NCBI GenBank assembly: GCA_947504205.1
Contig: CANNGL010000001.1
Location: 806,001-870,000, forward strand
Direction of reading: 5' to 3'
DNA: 64,000 nt
Source of the DNA: an uncultured Litoreibacter sp.
GTDB lineage: Bacteria > Pseudomonadota > Alphaproteobacteria > Rhodobacterales > Rhodobacteraceae
The notes beneath the pieces are model-generated. The model had not been told where the DNA came from. It made no database searches and saw nothing but the letters and a program-made list of their open reading frames with translations. Position 1 is the stretch's first letter. Each line of letters begins with the position of its first letter. The position numbers and the translations under genes are program-made. This document shows, piece after piece, positions 36,470-43,732 of this stretch.

Positions 36470-37462
36470 TCATTGTGTCGCTCCCCAAGTTTCGATTTCA
36501 ATCGCCAGCGCATCCACCGCAGCCTTGGCGGCGGCTACATCTCGGATGAATTGGCGGCGTTCATCTTCTTCCATGCCAAACAGACATGACCGCGCAGACT
36601 TTGCGTGCAGGTCTTGCGCGTAGGCTGAAAGGTCGGTGGCGTAGCGGATGGCCGTGCGGACGCTTTTGGCATCGGCGTCAGATAGGCGAGGCTTGTTTTG
36701 TTCCGGTTGCTTGTCATCATCCGACAACAGGATCAGCGCGTCACCTTCGGGGTCAGCTTCCAACTGTGACGGTGCCGCATCATGTTCGTCGCTGAACCCC
36801 CCCAGCTTGCCGTCCGCCAACTGCTCCAGCGCGTCAACACTGGCCACCTTAATGGGCTGGGGCTTGGGTGCATTGACAGGTTCAGCGCGCGCGGTAAGGG
36901 CTTGCGCGGCGCTTGACCGGGCCTTCAACGTGTCGTTTCGTGCCAGCCAAGAAACCATTGCAGCGCCCGCGCCTTCGCTGCCTTCAAAGTAGGTGACAAG
37001 GCGTTCCGCCGCCGCCATGGTTAGGCGTTCCGCTTCCACTTCCGCCACCACCAGCGGGTCACCTTTGGTCAGAACGCGCTTGGCCCGGTCAATCATCTTT
37101 TCAGACACGGACCAGATGGTGGACAGCCTGCTAACGCCATGTGACGTTAGCGAATTAGCCGCGCTGTCCACCATCCGCGCGGCCCCGAAGGCCCGCACAT
37201 AGAGTGGCGTGTTTTTGGACGTGACGTTCAGCGTGACGGCAAGGTCTTCCTTGTCCGCCTCTGACAGCCCGGTCAGCACCTTCTGGGGGCAATCCACCCC
37301 CAGTTCTTCGCAGGCGCGGCGGCGGTGGTGGCCGTCCAGTGTGGTGCCGTTTTCATCCACCAGAATGGGGTTCTGCACTCCGATCTTGGCAATAGACGCT
37401 TTCAGGGCTTCAAAGTCCGGTTCAGACAGCGGACGGAAGAATTGGAAGGGTGCATCAGGCAT
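36470..37462 (-). CDS. ParB N-terminal-domain protein
   Basis: A 330-residue protein. The N-terminal ParB/Srx-like domain is visible: FQFFRPLSEPDFEALKASIAKIGVQNPILVDENGTTLDGHHRRRACEELG, with the GHHRR box typical of ParB-family CTP/nuclease folds. A helix-turn-helix follows (LSTIWSVSEKMIDRAKRVL) and the C-terminal half is acidic and helical. No ParA partner is present. Roles could be element segregation or transcription control. AAAGGAAAGACTG precedes the ATG at 37462. Confidence 0.85.
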   Translation of the reverse strand: MPDAPFQFFRPLSEPDFEALKASIAKIGVQNPILVDENGTTLDGHHRRRACEELGVDCPQKVLTGLSEADKEDLAVTLNVTSKNTPLYVRAFGAARMVDSAANSLTSHGVSRLSTIWSVSEKMIDRAKRVLTKGDPLVVAEVEAERLTMAAAERLVTYFEGSEGAGAAMVSWLARNDTLKARSSAAQALTARAEPVNAPKPQPIKVASVDALEQLADGKLGGFSDEHDAAPSQLEADPEGDALILLSDDDKQPEQNKPRLSDADAKSVRTAIRYATDLSAYAQDLHAKSARSCLFGMEEDERRQFIRDVAAAKAAVDALAIEIETWGATQ

Positions 37463-37538
37463 CAGTCTTTCCTTTCGGTTGGTTGTGAAGTGCGCACCGC
37501 CAGTTGGTCCGTTTATCATCTGGCGGCGCTTTTTTGGC

Positions 37539-37880
37539 TTAGGCGGTGCCCTTCATCGGCTCTGTGGCCATGCGTTCAAACATGACTTTCACCGTGTCGC
37601 CCAGTTGGGCGTAGGATGCCGCGAAGGTCAGGGTTTGGTTGCCACTCGGGATGTCCACAGGCGCGAAGGTCAGTTTCACGTTGGCTGGCGCGCCCAATTC
37701 CACATCGGGGAACTGAACACCCTTGGCTTCCGTTTTATCGGCCAGCACGTTGACAGACACCTTATGGTAGACAGCGCCATCACTGCCAAGGCCCCGCACG
37801 ACTTCCGCACGCAAGTCCCCGGCAAAGTGAGGCGCAAACAGGTCCAGCACTGCAATCTGGTTTTTCGGTTCAAAGTTCAT
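37539..37880 (-). CDS. Hypothetical element protein
   Basis: A 113-residue protein: MNFEPKNQIAVLDLFAPHFAGDLRAEVVRGLG, then beta-rich VYHKVSVNVLADKTEAKGVQFPDVELG and TLTFAASYAQLGDTVKVMFERMA. No family recognised. ATG at 37880 has GAAAGGAAAG upstream and overlaps the stop of the 54-residue gene before it (ATGA). Confidence 0.6.
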   Translation of the reverse strand: MNFEPKNQIAVLDLFAPHFAGDLRAEVVRGLGSDGAVYHKVSVNVLADKTEAKGVQFPDVELGAPANVKLTFAPVDIPSGNQTLTFAASYAQLGDTVKVMFERMATEPMKGTA

Positions 37881-38041
37881 TGGTCTTTCCTTTCGGTTGG
37901 TTTTGGGACCCCACATAGGCGTCCCGGTTGGTGGTTAGGTTGTGGTGGTTTCGTCGCGCGCTTGGTCCCATCGGGCAGCGTCACGATTTCGCCGGTGCGT
38001 TCCATTTCGGCAATGAGGCGGTCCAGTGGGTCGGGCTTCAT
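37877..38041 (-). CDS. 54-residue protein in the coupled chain
   Basis: MKPDPLDRLIAEMERTGEIV then TLPDGTKRATKPPQ and a basic proline-rich tail. It starts and ends in ATGA overlaps with its neighbours (38038-38041 and 37877-37880), which is the main support for it being real. No family recognised. Confidence 0.55.
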   Translation of the reverse strand: MKPDPLDRLIAEMERTGEIVTLPDGTKRATKPPQPNHQPGRLCGVPKPTERKDQ

Positions 38042-38319
38042 TGGCGCACCCCAAAATGGACCAAAATCAGTTTTTGATTGATTTGGGATTGGATTTTCTG
38101 AGGAAAGCGGCGCGTTTTCTTCACCCCTGCCCGCACAAAGCCCGCAGGGGTATATGGCTTAGATGTATATGGTAAGCGATTATCGCAGGCACTTTTACCC
38201 ATTTTGGGGTCCAAATCGTACGCATTTTCGCATGTTGAGCCTAACCACCAGCGATTTTCGCGGGGGGTAAACAGCGACTTTCGCGGGGGTATGCAGCGAT
38301 TTTCGGGGGGCGTTTTCAT
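38038..38319 (-). CDS. 93-residue protein overlapping the iteron-like array
   Basis: It starts in the ATGA that ends the Rep-like gene and ends in the ATGA that starts the next gene; an uninterrupted 93-codon frame linked at both ends argues that it is translated. The composition is odd (many Pro, Arg, Lys), partly because its first 24 codons read through the repeats at 38250-38310. No family recognised. Confidence 0.45.
   Translation of the reverse strand: MKTPPENRCIPPRKSLFTPRENRWWLGSTCENAYDLDPKMGKSACDNRLPYTSKPYTPAGFVRAGVKKTRRFPQKIQSQINQKLILVHFGVRQ
38176..38310. repeat. Iteron-like array, candidate replication origin
   Basis: Three direct copies of a 20-22-bp unit with core AGCGA(T/C)TTTCG(C)GGGGG start at 38250, 38273 and 38295. 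The 23- and 22-bp spacing is not a multiple of three. A perfect palindrome with the same core, GCGAT-T-ATCGC, lies at 38176-38186. CCCCAAAATGG occurs inverted at 38049-38059 and 38199-38209. The array sits right after the Rep-like gene. Confidence 0.6.
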
Positions 38320-38690
38320 TTTTTGAAGTCCATTGATGCGCGCATGGATTTACCCGTCTTTGGGTCGCGGTAGGGCAATTCAGACAAGCGGTATTCAGAC
38401 GCTTTGCCGTTGCCAGCCCCGTCCATATGGCCGGTGTAGGTGCGGTGGATGAACCCCGCTTCAATCAGGGCGGACAGGTGCCGCCCGATGGTCTCAGGAC
38501 GCGCATTCATGTCTTGTGAAAGCGACTTGTAGGACGCGCCGATCTGACCGTTATTTGAGCCGTTGAACCGCCGCTTTAGAGCGATGTAGACCGCCTGTGC
38601 CGCTGGGTTCAGGGCCTTCCATTTTGGGTGCTGTTGAAACCAGTGCGGGACGTGGGTGAACTTGGCAGAACCCTTGCCCTTACCGCGCAT
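38316..38690 (-). CDS. Winged-helix Rep-like protein
   Basis: A 124-residue protein from ATG 38690 (MRGKGKGSAKFTHVPHWFQQHPKWKALNPAAQAVYIALKRRFNG) with a winged helix-turn-helix (IGASYKSLSQDMNARPETIGRHLSALIEAGFIHRTY). This is the layout of small replication-initiator or replisome-organiser proteins of phages and plasmids. A longer frame to 38813 exists, but its added residues lack any recognisable pattern. The iteron-like array immediately downstream supports a replication role; activity as an initiator is inference. Confidence 0.65.
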   Translation of the reverse strand: MRGKGKGSAKFTHVPHWFQQHPKWKALNPAAQAVYIALKRRFNGSNNGQIGASYKSLSQDMNARPETIGRHLSALIEAGFIHRTYTGHMDGAGNGKASEYRLSELPYRDPKTGKSMRASMDFKK

Positions 38691-38895
38691 CAGTTTGACC
38701 CAAAACAGTTGCCGCCGTATGGTCGGTAACAATCTCACCAGACGCCAAAATGTGACCTTGGGCGGATGGCATCTTGGGAACTGGCAGCGCTTTACAATAG
38801 CTGGTTTCGACACCCCACAGGCCCCTGATTGCAGCGATGCGGTCAGGGGCTTTTTCTTGTGGTCCGGGCGTGTTTGAATTAATATTCACTGGCAT
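38680..38895 (-). CDS. Possible 71-residue protein upstream of the Rep-like gene
   Basis: An open frame starting MPVNINSNTPGPQEKAPDRIAAIRGLWG. AAGGA lies only two bases from the ATG, which is too close for a good site. Its stop overlaps the Rep-like start region (38680-38690), compatible with coupling. Against it: a strong plus-strand terminator-like hairpin lies within it. No family recognised. Confidence 0.3.
   Translation of the reverse strand: MPVNINSNTPGPQEKAPDRIAAIRGLWGVETSYCKALPVPKMPSAQGHILASGEIVTDHTAATVLGQTDAR
38821..38857 (+). terminator. Plus-strand rho-independent terminator opposite the Rep leader
   Basis: GCCCCTGA/TCAGGGGC is a perfect 8-bp stem with an inner GCA-GCGA-TGC hairpin, followed by TTTTTCTT on the plus strand. 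No plus-strand gene precedes it, so it may end an antisense transcript. TACAAT occurs upstream at 38792-38797, without a clear -35. Confidence 0.6.
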
Positions 38896-38949
38896 ATTCC
38901 TTGCACGGGATGCAAAGGCGCACGGCGGGAACCGCGCGCAGAATTAAGG

Positions 38950-38978
38950 CCCCAGCCAGCAATGGCCGGGGTCTTTCT
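38950..38978. terminator. Hairpin after the AlpA-like gene
   Basis: CCCCAGCC and GGCCGGGG form an 8-bp stem with one mismatch, just after the stop of the AlpA-like gene on the minus strand. The better U-tract (TCTTTCTT) is on the plus strand, as for the hairpin at 38821. Confidence 0.45.
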
Positions 38979-39232
38979 TATTGGGTGGCGGCGCGCTGTT
39001 CCTTGGGAACGTAGTTCCAGACCACTTCGCCGCGCGGCAGCGCAGCCATGGCCGCTTCAAATTCAGCGCGCTGGAAGCGGTAGTTGCCAGCCAGAAGGAA
39101 CGGCGTAGGCCACATGCCCTGCTTACACTGCTTCATGAACGTGTTCCGCGACACGCCAAGAATGTCACAGCAGTCCTTCACGGACAGCAATTGCTTGCAG
39201 GTGATTTCGGGTGTTTCTTTTGGGTCAGCCAT
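38978..39232 (-). CDS. AlpA/excisionase-like helix-turn-helix protein
   Basis: An 84-residue protein: LLSVKDCCDILGVSRNTFMKQCKQGMWPTPFLLAGNYRFQRAEFEAAMAAL. This is the MerR-like fold of AlpA/excisionase proteins that lie next to P4-type integrases and control integration direction and element genes. The ATG at 39232 has GAGGGG six bases upstream. It is transcribed in the same direction as the integrase, 187 bp downstream of it. Confidence 0.8.
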   Translation of the reverse strand: MADPKETPEITCKQLLSVKDCCDILGVSRNTFMKQCKQGMWPTPFLLAGNYRFQRAEFEAAMAALPRGEVVWNYVPKEQRAATQ

Positions 39233-39419
39233 TTGATCCCCTCTCATTGGGTTGCGTTATGGCTGATCTGTTATGCAGACAAATGATGGTTAAGCAACAA
39301 GCCCAAAATGGCCACAGAAGTGTCTTTAGATGTCAGGAAGACCGTCTGTTTGTCAGGGGTTATCAGGGGGATCGAAAATTAGTTCGGTCCACCCAGTAAT
39401 CGTGATAAATATTTCAAAA

Positions 39420-40754
39420 TTAGCCGCGTGTCTTGAACCGCTGGGCAAAAGAAACCACCCCTGTGCCGTCCGGGATGATTCGTGTTGCTTCCGGGTCCTT
39501 ACCTGTCACCCAGTCCGCCCATTGGGCCAAGATGATGCGTCGTTTGGCCAAGAACAGCCGGGACTTGGGCTTCTTCCTGTAGGCATCATTGACCTTGTTC
39601 CAGAACTTGTGGTGCAGACACCATTCCACTTCATTATCCAAGCCTTCCAGCTTGTCATCTGCCCATTCACGGAACGTAGAACGGAAGCCGTGATTAACTG
39701 GATTGCGCCCGCATATGGCTTTGACTTTCATATGATCAAGACGCTGGTTCAGAGCCTGACTGCTCAAGACAAACCCACGCCCTTTTGGGTTGGTCATAAC
39801 ATGGTCCACGTTGCCATTGATGTCATGCAAGCGGTGCAGCACGTCCATAGCAATGTCTGTCAATGGAATGGTGAAGTCCCCCCGGTCTTTAACCTTTAGA
39901 TGGGCCGCTGGGATGCACCATTCCTGTGCCTCCCAATCGAATTCATCCCAAGTCGCCTTCTGCAATGAACCTACCCGCGTAAGGGTCAGGCTTTGTAGTT
40001 GCAGGATTAGGTCGGAGACTTGCTCAGGCTTGTATTGAGGCCAGACACTGGCAATGTCCTGATAACTCATGGCCGGGTTACCCTTCATCGCATCATCCTT
40101 CTGGGGAACAGCGTCGTTGGGCAGGCCATTGTCCAGAAGCCACTTACGCCGGTCACGCCACATCTGGGCGTCAATCCCGTGAGGGTTGTCGGGTTCCAGC
40201 ATCCGTGCATGGTCCATGCACTGTGCGAACCGCTCAATTGTCTTGATTGCCATGTTACCTTCGCCGGGACACTTTCGATAATAGTCCAGAAACACCTCCC
40301 CAAGCTGCGCCCAAGTCAGTTCCCAGACCAGCCAGTCACCCCAGTCAGGAACAATCAGCCTGTCCAAAGAAGCCCGCCAAGCCTTGGCGTCTTTGCTTTC
40401 AATGTTGGAATATTTCAGCCTGACCTTGGCGTCCAAAATCGCTTTGAAGGTGTAGTCATGCTGAGTTGTTTTCTGGGGCGGGGAAATGGCGTGTTGAAGA
40501 GCAGTCTTGCCGTCTGTGCCGTCCAATATGTTCTGAAAAGTCTGGGTGGCGATGTCTTGCGCCCGATCCCAGCCATACACTGATAGCGCACCAATAGTCA
40601 GAAGATAAGGCTGGCCGTCCACGGACTTTTTGAACAACCATGATTTACTGGAACCCTTCGCCGTGCTGCGAATTCTAAGCACCAGCCCGTCATTCCCGGC
40701 ATAGTCGCCGGGTTTGTTCCCTTGAAGCACCCTGTGCGTGATTTTTTTTGCCAT
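39420..40754 (-). CDS. Tyrosine recombinase/integrase
   Basis: A 444-residue P4-type integrase. N-terminal DUF4102-like arm-binding region (GLVLRIRSTAKGSSKSWLFKKSVDGQPYLLTIG), a SAM-like core-binding domain and the catalytic domain with R in LTRVGSLQKATW, H-x-x-R in NHGFRSTFREWA, and the later LHHKFWNKVNDAYRKK supplying the second His and the nucleophilic Tyr. It catalyses insertion at the tRNA-Gly 3' end. It is the right-most gene and reads inward from attR. Paired TTGTTACCAA sites lie immediately upstream of its start. Confidence 0.93.
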   Translation of the reverse strand: MAKKITHRVLQGNKPGDYAGNDGLVLRIRSTAKGSSKSWLFKKSVDGQPYLLTIGALSVYGWDRAQDIATQTFQNILDGTDGKTALQHAISPPQKTTQHDYTFKAILDAKVRLKYSNIESKDAKAWRASLDRLIVPDWGDWLVWELTWAQLGEVFLDYYRKCPGEGNMAIKTIERFAQCMDHARMLEPDNPHGIDAQMWRDRRKWLLDNGLPNDAVPQKDDAMKGNPAMSYQDIASVWPQYKPEQVSDLILQLQSLTLTRVGSLQKATWDEFDWEAQEWCIPAAHLKVKDRGDFTIPLTDIAMDVLHRLHDINGNVDHVMTNPKGRGFVLSSQALNQRLDHMKVKAICGRNPVNHGFRSTFREWADDKLEGLDNEVEWCLHHKFWNKVNDAYRKKPKSRLFLAKRRIILAQWADWVTGKDPEATRIIPDGTGVVSFAQRFKTRG

Positions 40755-40769
40755 TTTGAGGTCCGTTTC

Positions 40770-40822
40770 ATGTTACCAAATTTGTTACCAAGTCGGCCAT
40801 TTGTTACCAAATTTGTTACCAA
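40770..40822. repeat. Right arm-type integrase site candidates
   Basis: Two pairs of TTGTTACCAA-like decamers (40770-40779 with 40782-40791, and 40801-40810 with 40813-40822), each with a 12-bp period like the left-end pair. They also overlap the expected integrase promoter, so integrase could self-repress. Confidence 0.65.
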
Positions 40823-40936
40823 CCTTGCGCTGACTGTAATTGATGGCCATTAATTGATCGTGATGCAAGTATCCTCAATAAAATAAGGCCTTGAACAGAT
40901 TTCAGATCACATCAAAGACGTTGAATTATGACCAAT

Positions 40937-40970
40937 TTACCCGCTCCAAAATCACGCGTTACCCGCTCCA
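40937..40970 (+). repeat. attR with two tandem att-like cores
   Basis: TTACCCGCTCCA at 40937-40948 and CGTTACCCGCTCCA at 40957-40970. The outer copy matches the tRNA 3' end over 14 bp, the inner over 12 bp; they are 22 bp apart in register. Confidence 0.8.
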
Positions 40971-41016
40971 CCTCCTTTCGCTTGAGACTGATTGCGTCAC
41001 CGTTTAGGTGGCAGGA

Positions 41017-41481
41017 ATGAAATATTTGACCCCTCTTCTCAGCGACGACCTACGCATCCTCGATATTCCAGAACCGTGGGCCTATGGCATTGCGGACCGG
41101 ACCCGATTTGGAGAATTGGACGCGCTCGTTCATGTGAATCATACGGCCTATCTGCGTTGGCTTGAGGCTCTGCGCATCCGGTACTTTTTCGATTACGGGA
41201 TTTCTGACTACGGCCCAGACAGCCCACGTATTGTATTGCGACAGATCGGCATGGACTATCTGGCCGAGATGGGCCTCAACCAAGATTATGTGGTCACGGG
41301 TCGGACCACCGAATTGCGGCGAACGAGCTTCCGAATGGAGTATGCGATCTTCGTGGATGGTCAGCAAAAGACCACGGGTCACGCGATCCTTGTTTTGCTC
41401 AACCGGGACGGAACAAAGCGTGCCATCTCCGATGAAATACGTCAGACATTGATCAATCGCGATGGTGCGGCTGCGCTCTAG
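41017..41481 (+). CDS. Acyl-CoA thioesterase, hotdog fold (YbgC/FadM-like)
   Basis: A 154-residue single-hotdog protein with the family's FGELDALVHVNHTAYLRWLEALR motif (the D-x4-H-[VM]-N core holding the catalytic acid), then VLRQIGMDYLAEMG and VVTGRTTELRRTSFRMEYAIF. The substrate is not predictable. ATG at 41017 is preceded by AGGTGGCAGGA; a GTG lies at 41008. It is the first chromosomal gene to the right of the element and overlaps the pgi stop in a shared CTAG. Confidence 0.85.
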   Translation: MKYLTPLLSDDLRILDIPEPWAYGIADRTRFGELDALVHVNHTAYLRWLEALRIRYFFDYGISDYGPDSPRIVLRQIGMDYLAEMGLNQDYVVTGRTTELRRTSFRMEYAIFVDGQQKTTGHAILVLLNRDGTKRAISDEIRQTLINRDGAAAL

Positions 41482-43082
41482 CCTTTGAACTGCATGTAAG
41501 ACACGAGCATCTGCGTTGAAGGGTCTTTGCTGTCCGCTTCTGCCTCTCCGGCCAGCACCGGTGTCAACGCGTTCGCAAGTTCCTTACCAAGCTCTACACC
41601 CCATTGATCGTATGAATTGATGTCTAGCATCACACCCTCCACGAACACCCGGTGCTCGTAAAGAGCAATGATCTGGCCCAGTACAAACGGGGTAAGTTTG
41701 GGATAAACCAGCGTGGTTGAAGGACGGTCACCCGGGAAAACACGGTGGCGCGCCTGACGCTCCAGCTCATCTCCGTTCAGACCTTTCTCAGCCATGAGCG
41801 CGCGAGCTTCATCGAGCGACCGGCCCAGCATCAGTGCTTCGGATTGGGCCAGACAATTGGCCACGAGAAGCTGATGGTGATGATCGAGTTCAACTTCATG
41901 TCCGCTGCGCGCGACCATGAACTCGCACGGAATAACGCGCGTTCCCTGATGGATGAGCTGGTAAAAAGCATGCTGCCCGTTGGTGCCGGGTTCGCCCCAA
42001 ACCACGGGGCCGGTGTTTACCTCCAGGTCGCTGCCATCCATCGCGACAGACTTTCCATTGCTCTCCATCTCCAACTGCTGAAGGTAGGCCGGGAGCCGCG
42101 ACAGTCGTTGATCATAAGGCAGCACAGCGCGGGTCGCATGACCGCATCCTTGGTTGTGCCAGATACCGACCAAGGCCAATAATACCGGCAAGTTCTGCGC
42201 CAATGGGGTTTCGCGGAAATGAGTATCCATTGCCGAGCCGCCTGCTAAAAACTCCAGAAAGCGTGCAGGCCCTACAGCGAGCATCATGCCCAAGCCGATG
42301 GGCCCCCACATGGAGTAGCGACCGCCAACCCAATCCTCGAACCCGAAGACGCGTTCCGAGGCGATGCCGAAGTTCGAGGTCTTTTCCTCGGCTGTCGAGA
42401 CTGCAGCAAATTGTGCGCCCGGATCGGACACCTTCTGCGACATCCAATCCCGGGCAGTTTGTGCGTTGGTCATGGTCTCGATTGTCGTGAATGTCTTTGA
42501 GGCCACGATCACCAGTGTGGTTTCAGGATCCAATCCATTAAGCGTGTCTGCGATATGGGCACCATCTACGTTTGAAACATAGTGAACGCGCGGGCCGTCA
42601 TGATAGGGAGCCAGCGCCAACGTTCCCATGGCGGGGCCCAGATCCGAGCCGCCGATGCCAATATTGACCACGTCGGTGATCCTGCCACCCTGCCCCGTGA
42701 AGCTGCCGTCGCGCACGGCTTCGGAAAACTGAACCATACGCATCCGAATGCTTTCGACCGTGTCGAGCTCAGATTGTTCCACACCGTCTGGTGCGTCGCC
42801 AGACAGGTTTCGCAGCAACGTGTGCAGAACCGCGCGGTCTTCGGTTTCGTTGATGTGGACGCCCGCGAACATTTCATCCCGACAATTCTCAACCTCGGCC
42901 TCGCGCGCCATCTCGATCAGCAGCGATAGGCTATCCTGATCGATCTGCGTTTTGGAATAATCAAACAGCATCTCACCTGCGACGGCCGAGAACTCTTCCG
43001 CCCGATTTCGGTTCTCGGAAAATAGCGACATAATCGTCGGGCGCGCAGAGGCGCGGGTTTTAAGCTTCGACCAATCCAGCAT
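41478..43082 (-). CDS. pgi: Glucose-6-phosphate isomerase
   Basis: A 534-residue PGI. It interconverts glucose-6-phosphate and fructose-6-phosphate. Visible: VNIGIGGSDLGPAMG, VSNVDGAHIADTL, ASKTFTTIETMTNA, VWGEPGTNGQHAFYQLIHQG and GVELGKELA. Last gene of zwf-pgl-pgi, 2 bp after pgl. It allows triose/fructose phosphates to re-enter the Entner-Doudoroff route through glucose-6-phosphate. Confidence 0.97.
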   Translation of the reverse strand: MLDWSKLKTRASARPTIMSLFSENRNRAEEFSAVAGEMLFDYSKTQIDQDSLSLLIEMAREAEVENCRDEMFAGVHINETEDRAVLHTLLRNLSGDAPDGVEQSELDTVESIRMRMVQFSEAVRDGSFTGQGGRITDVVNIGIGGSDLGPAMGTLALAPYHDGPRVHYVSNVDGAHIADTLNGLDPETTLVIVASKTFTTIETMTNAQTARDWMSQKVSDPGAQFAAVSTAEEKTSNFGIASERVFGFEDWVGGRYSMWGPIGLGMMLAVGPARFLEFLAGGSAMDTHFRETPLAQNLPVLLALVGIWHNQGCGHATRAVLPYDQRLSRLPAYLQQLEMESNGKSVAMDGSDLEVNTGPVVWGEPGTNGQHAFYQLIHQGTRVIPCEFMVARSGHEVELDHHHQLLVANCLAQSEALMLGRSLDEARALMAEKGLNGDELERQARHRVFPGDRPSTTLVYPKLTPFVLGQIIALYEHRVFVEGVMLDINSYDQWGVELGKELANALTPVLAGEAEADSKDPSTQMLVSYMQFKG

Positions 43083-43084
43083 GA

Positions 43085-43732
43085 TTATGGAGCCCAGTGT
43101 ATTGTTGCTGTTGAGAGCACCGTTTTGATGGGTGCTTCTGACGGCGTGAGGTGAAATGCCTTTTCGACGGCGTCACGTTTTTCCTGACCCGTGATCAGAA
43201 CTTGGGTCGACATCGCCTCCGAAAGCACATGACCCGACATTGTAATGCGTGGCTCCAGCCCGTCAGAGGCTTCCACCGACATCAGGTGCGGTGCATCGGG
43301 TGCCAGTGCGGCGTCCAGATCAGGCGATCCGGGAAACAAAGAGGCGGTGTGCATATCAGCCCCCATCCCCAGCAAAAGCACTGATATTGGCAGCTCGGCT
43401 GTAAGATCAGGCAGTGTGTCACCCTCGGGTCTGATCGAGACATAGGTTGCGCGCGCGGCGCGTCCGGTCAAAAGGCGCGACCGGATCAGCCGTTCGTTAG
43501 AACGCTCGTGGTCGGCAGGTACGCGGCGCTCGTCGTTGAGCAAAACATGCACACGTGGCCAATCAATATCCGCCCCGGACATGTAGTCAAAAACCGGGCC
43601 TGGTGTAGAACCACCCGGCACAGCAAAGCTTGCATGTTCATGAACCAGCAAACACTCGGTCAATTCTCCAACCAAGCGGTTGGCGAGGTCCATCATCAGC
43701 ATATCGCGGTCAGCGTATTCGATGAAATTCAT
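43085..43732 (-). CDS. pgl: 6-phosphogluconolactonase
   Basis: A 215-residue SugarP isomerase-fold lactonase (DevB type): FAVPGGSTPGPVFDYM, RVHVLLNDERRVP, VLLLGMGADMHTASLFPG. It hydrolyses 6-phosphogluconolactone made by Zwf. ATG at 43732 overlaps the zwf stop (ATGA); a frame open to 43750 lies inside zwf and is not the start. Confidence 0.95.
   Translation of the reverse strand: MNFIEYADRDMLMMDLANRLVGELTECLLVHEHASFAVPGGSTPGPVFDYMSGADIDWPRVHVLLNDERRVPADHERSNERLIRSRLLTGRAARATYVSIRPEGDTLPDLTAELPISVLLLGMGADMHTASLFPGSPDLDAALAPDAPHLMSVEASDGLEPRITMSGHVLSEAMSTQVLITGQEKRDAVEKAFHLTPSEAPIKTVLSTATIHWAP

Larger units (their letters stand above)
24224..40970. mobile_element. 16.7-kb integrated phage-like/satellite-like element at tRNA-Gly
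   Basis: Bounded by direct repeats of the tRNA 3' end (24210-24223 and 40957-40970). Contents from the right end, mostly on the minus strand: integrase, AlpA-like regulator, Rep-like gene with iteron-like array, small coupled genes, ParB-like gene, two small genes, inverted broken ParB copy, two paralogous small proteins, HK97 portal, fused protease-capsid protein, tape measure, two small genes, Doc toxin-antitoxin; then plus-strand secreted protein and small gene, and an SRAP gene at the left edge. No terminase, tail tube, baseplate, holin or lysin was found. It is much smaller than a complete tailed prophage and differs from the RcGTA gene set. Confidence 0.85.

Noticed and set aside
36292-36513. 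73-codon minus-strand frame between the ParB-like gene and the small gene at 36302
   Set aside because: Overlaps both neighbours, lacks a ribosome-binding site and has no recognisable pattern.
38176-38310. CRISPR array
   Set aside because: Only three short repeats with 2-3-bp gaps and no spacers of typical length; no cas genes in the window.
24224-40970. A gene transfer agent (RcGTA-type) cluster
   Set aside because: GTA clusters in this group have terminase, separate protease and capsid genes and a full tail set, and lack integrase, att sites and rep; this element has int and att repeats.
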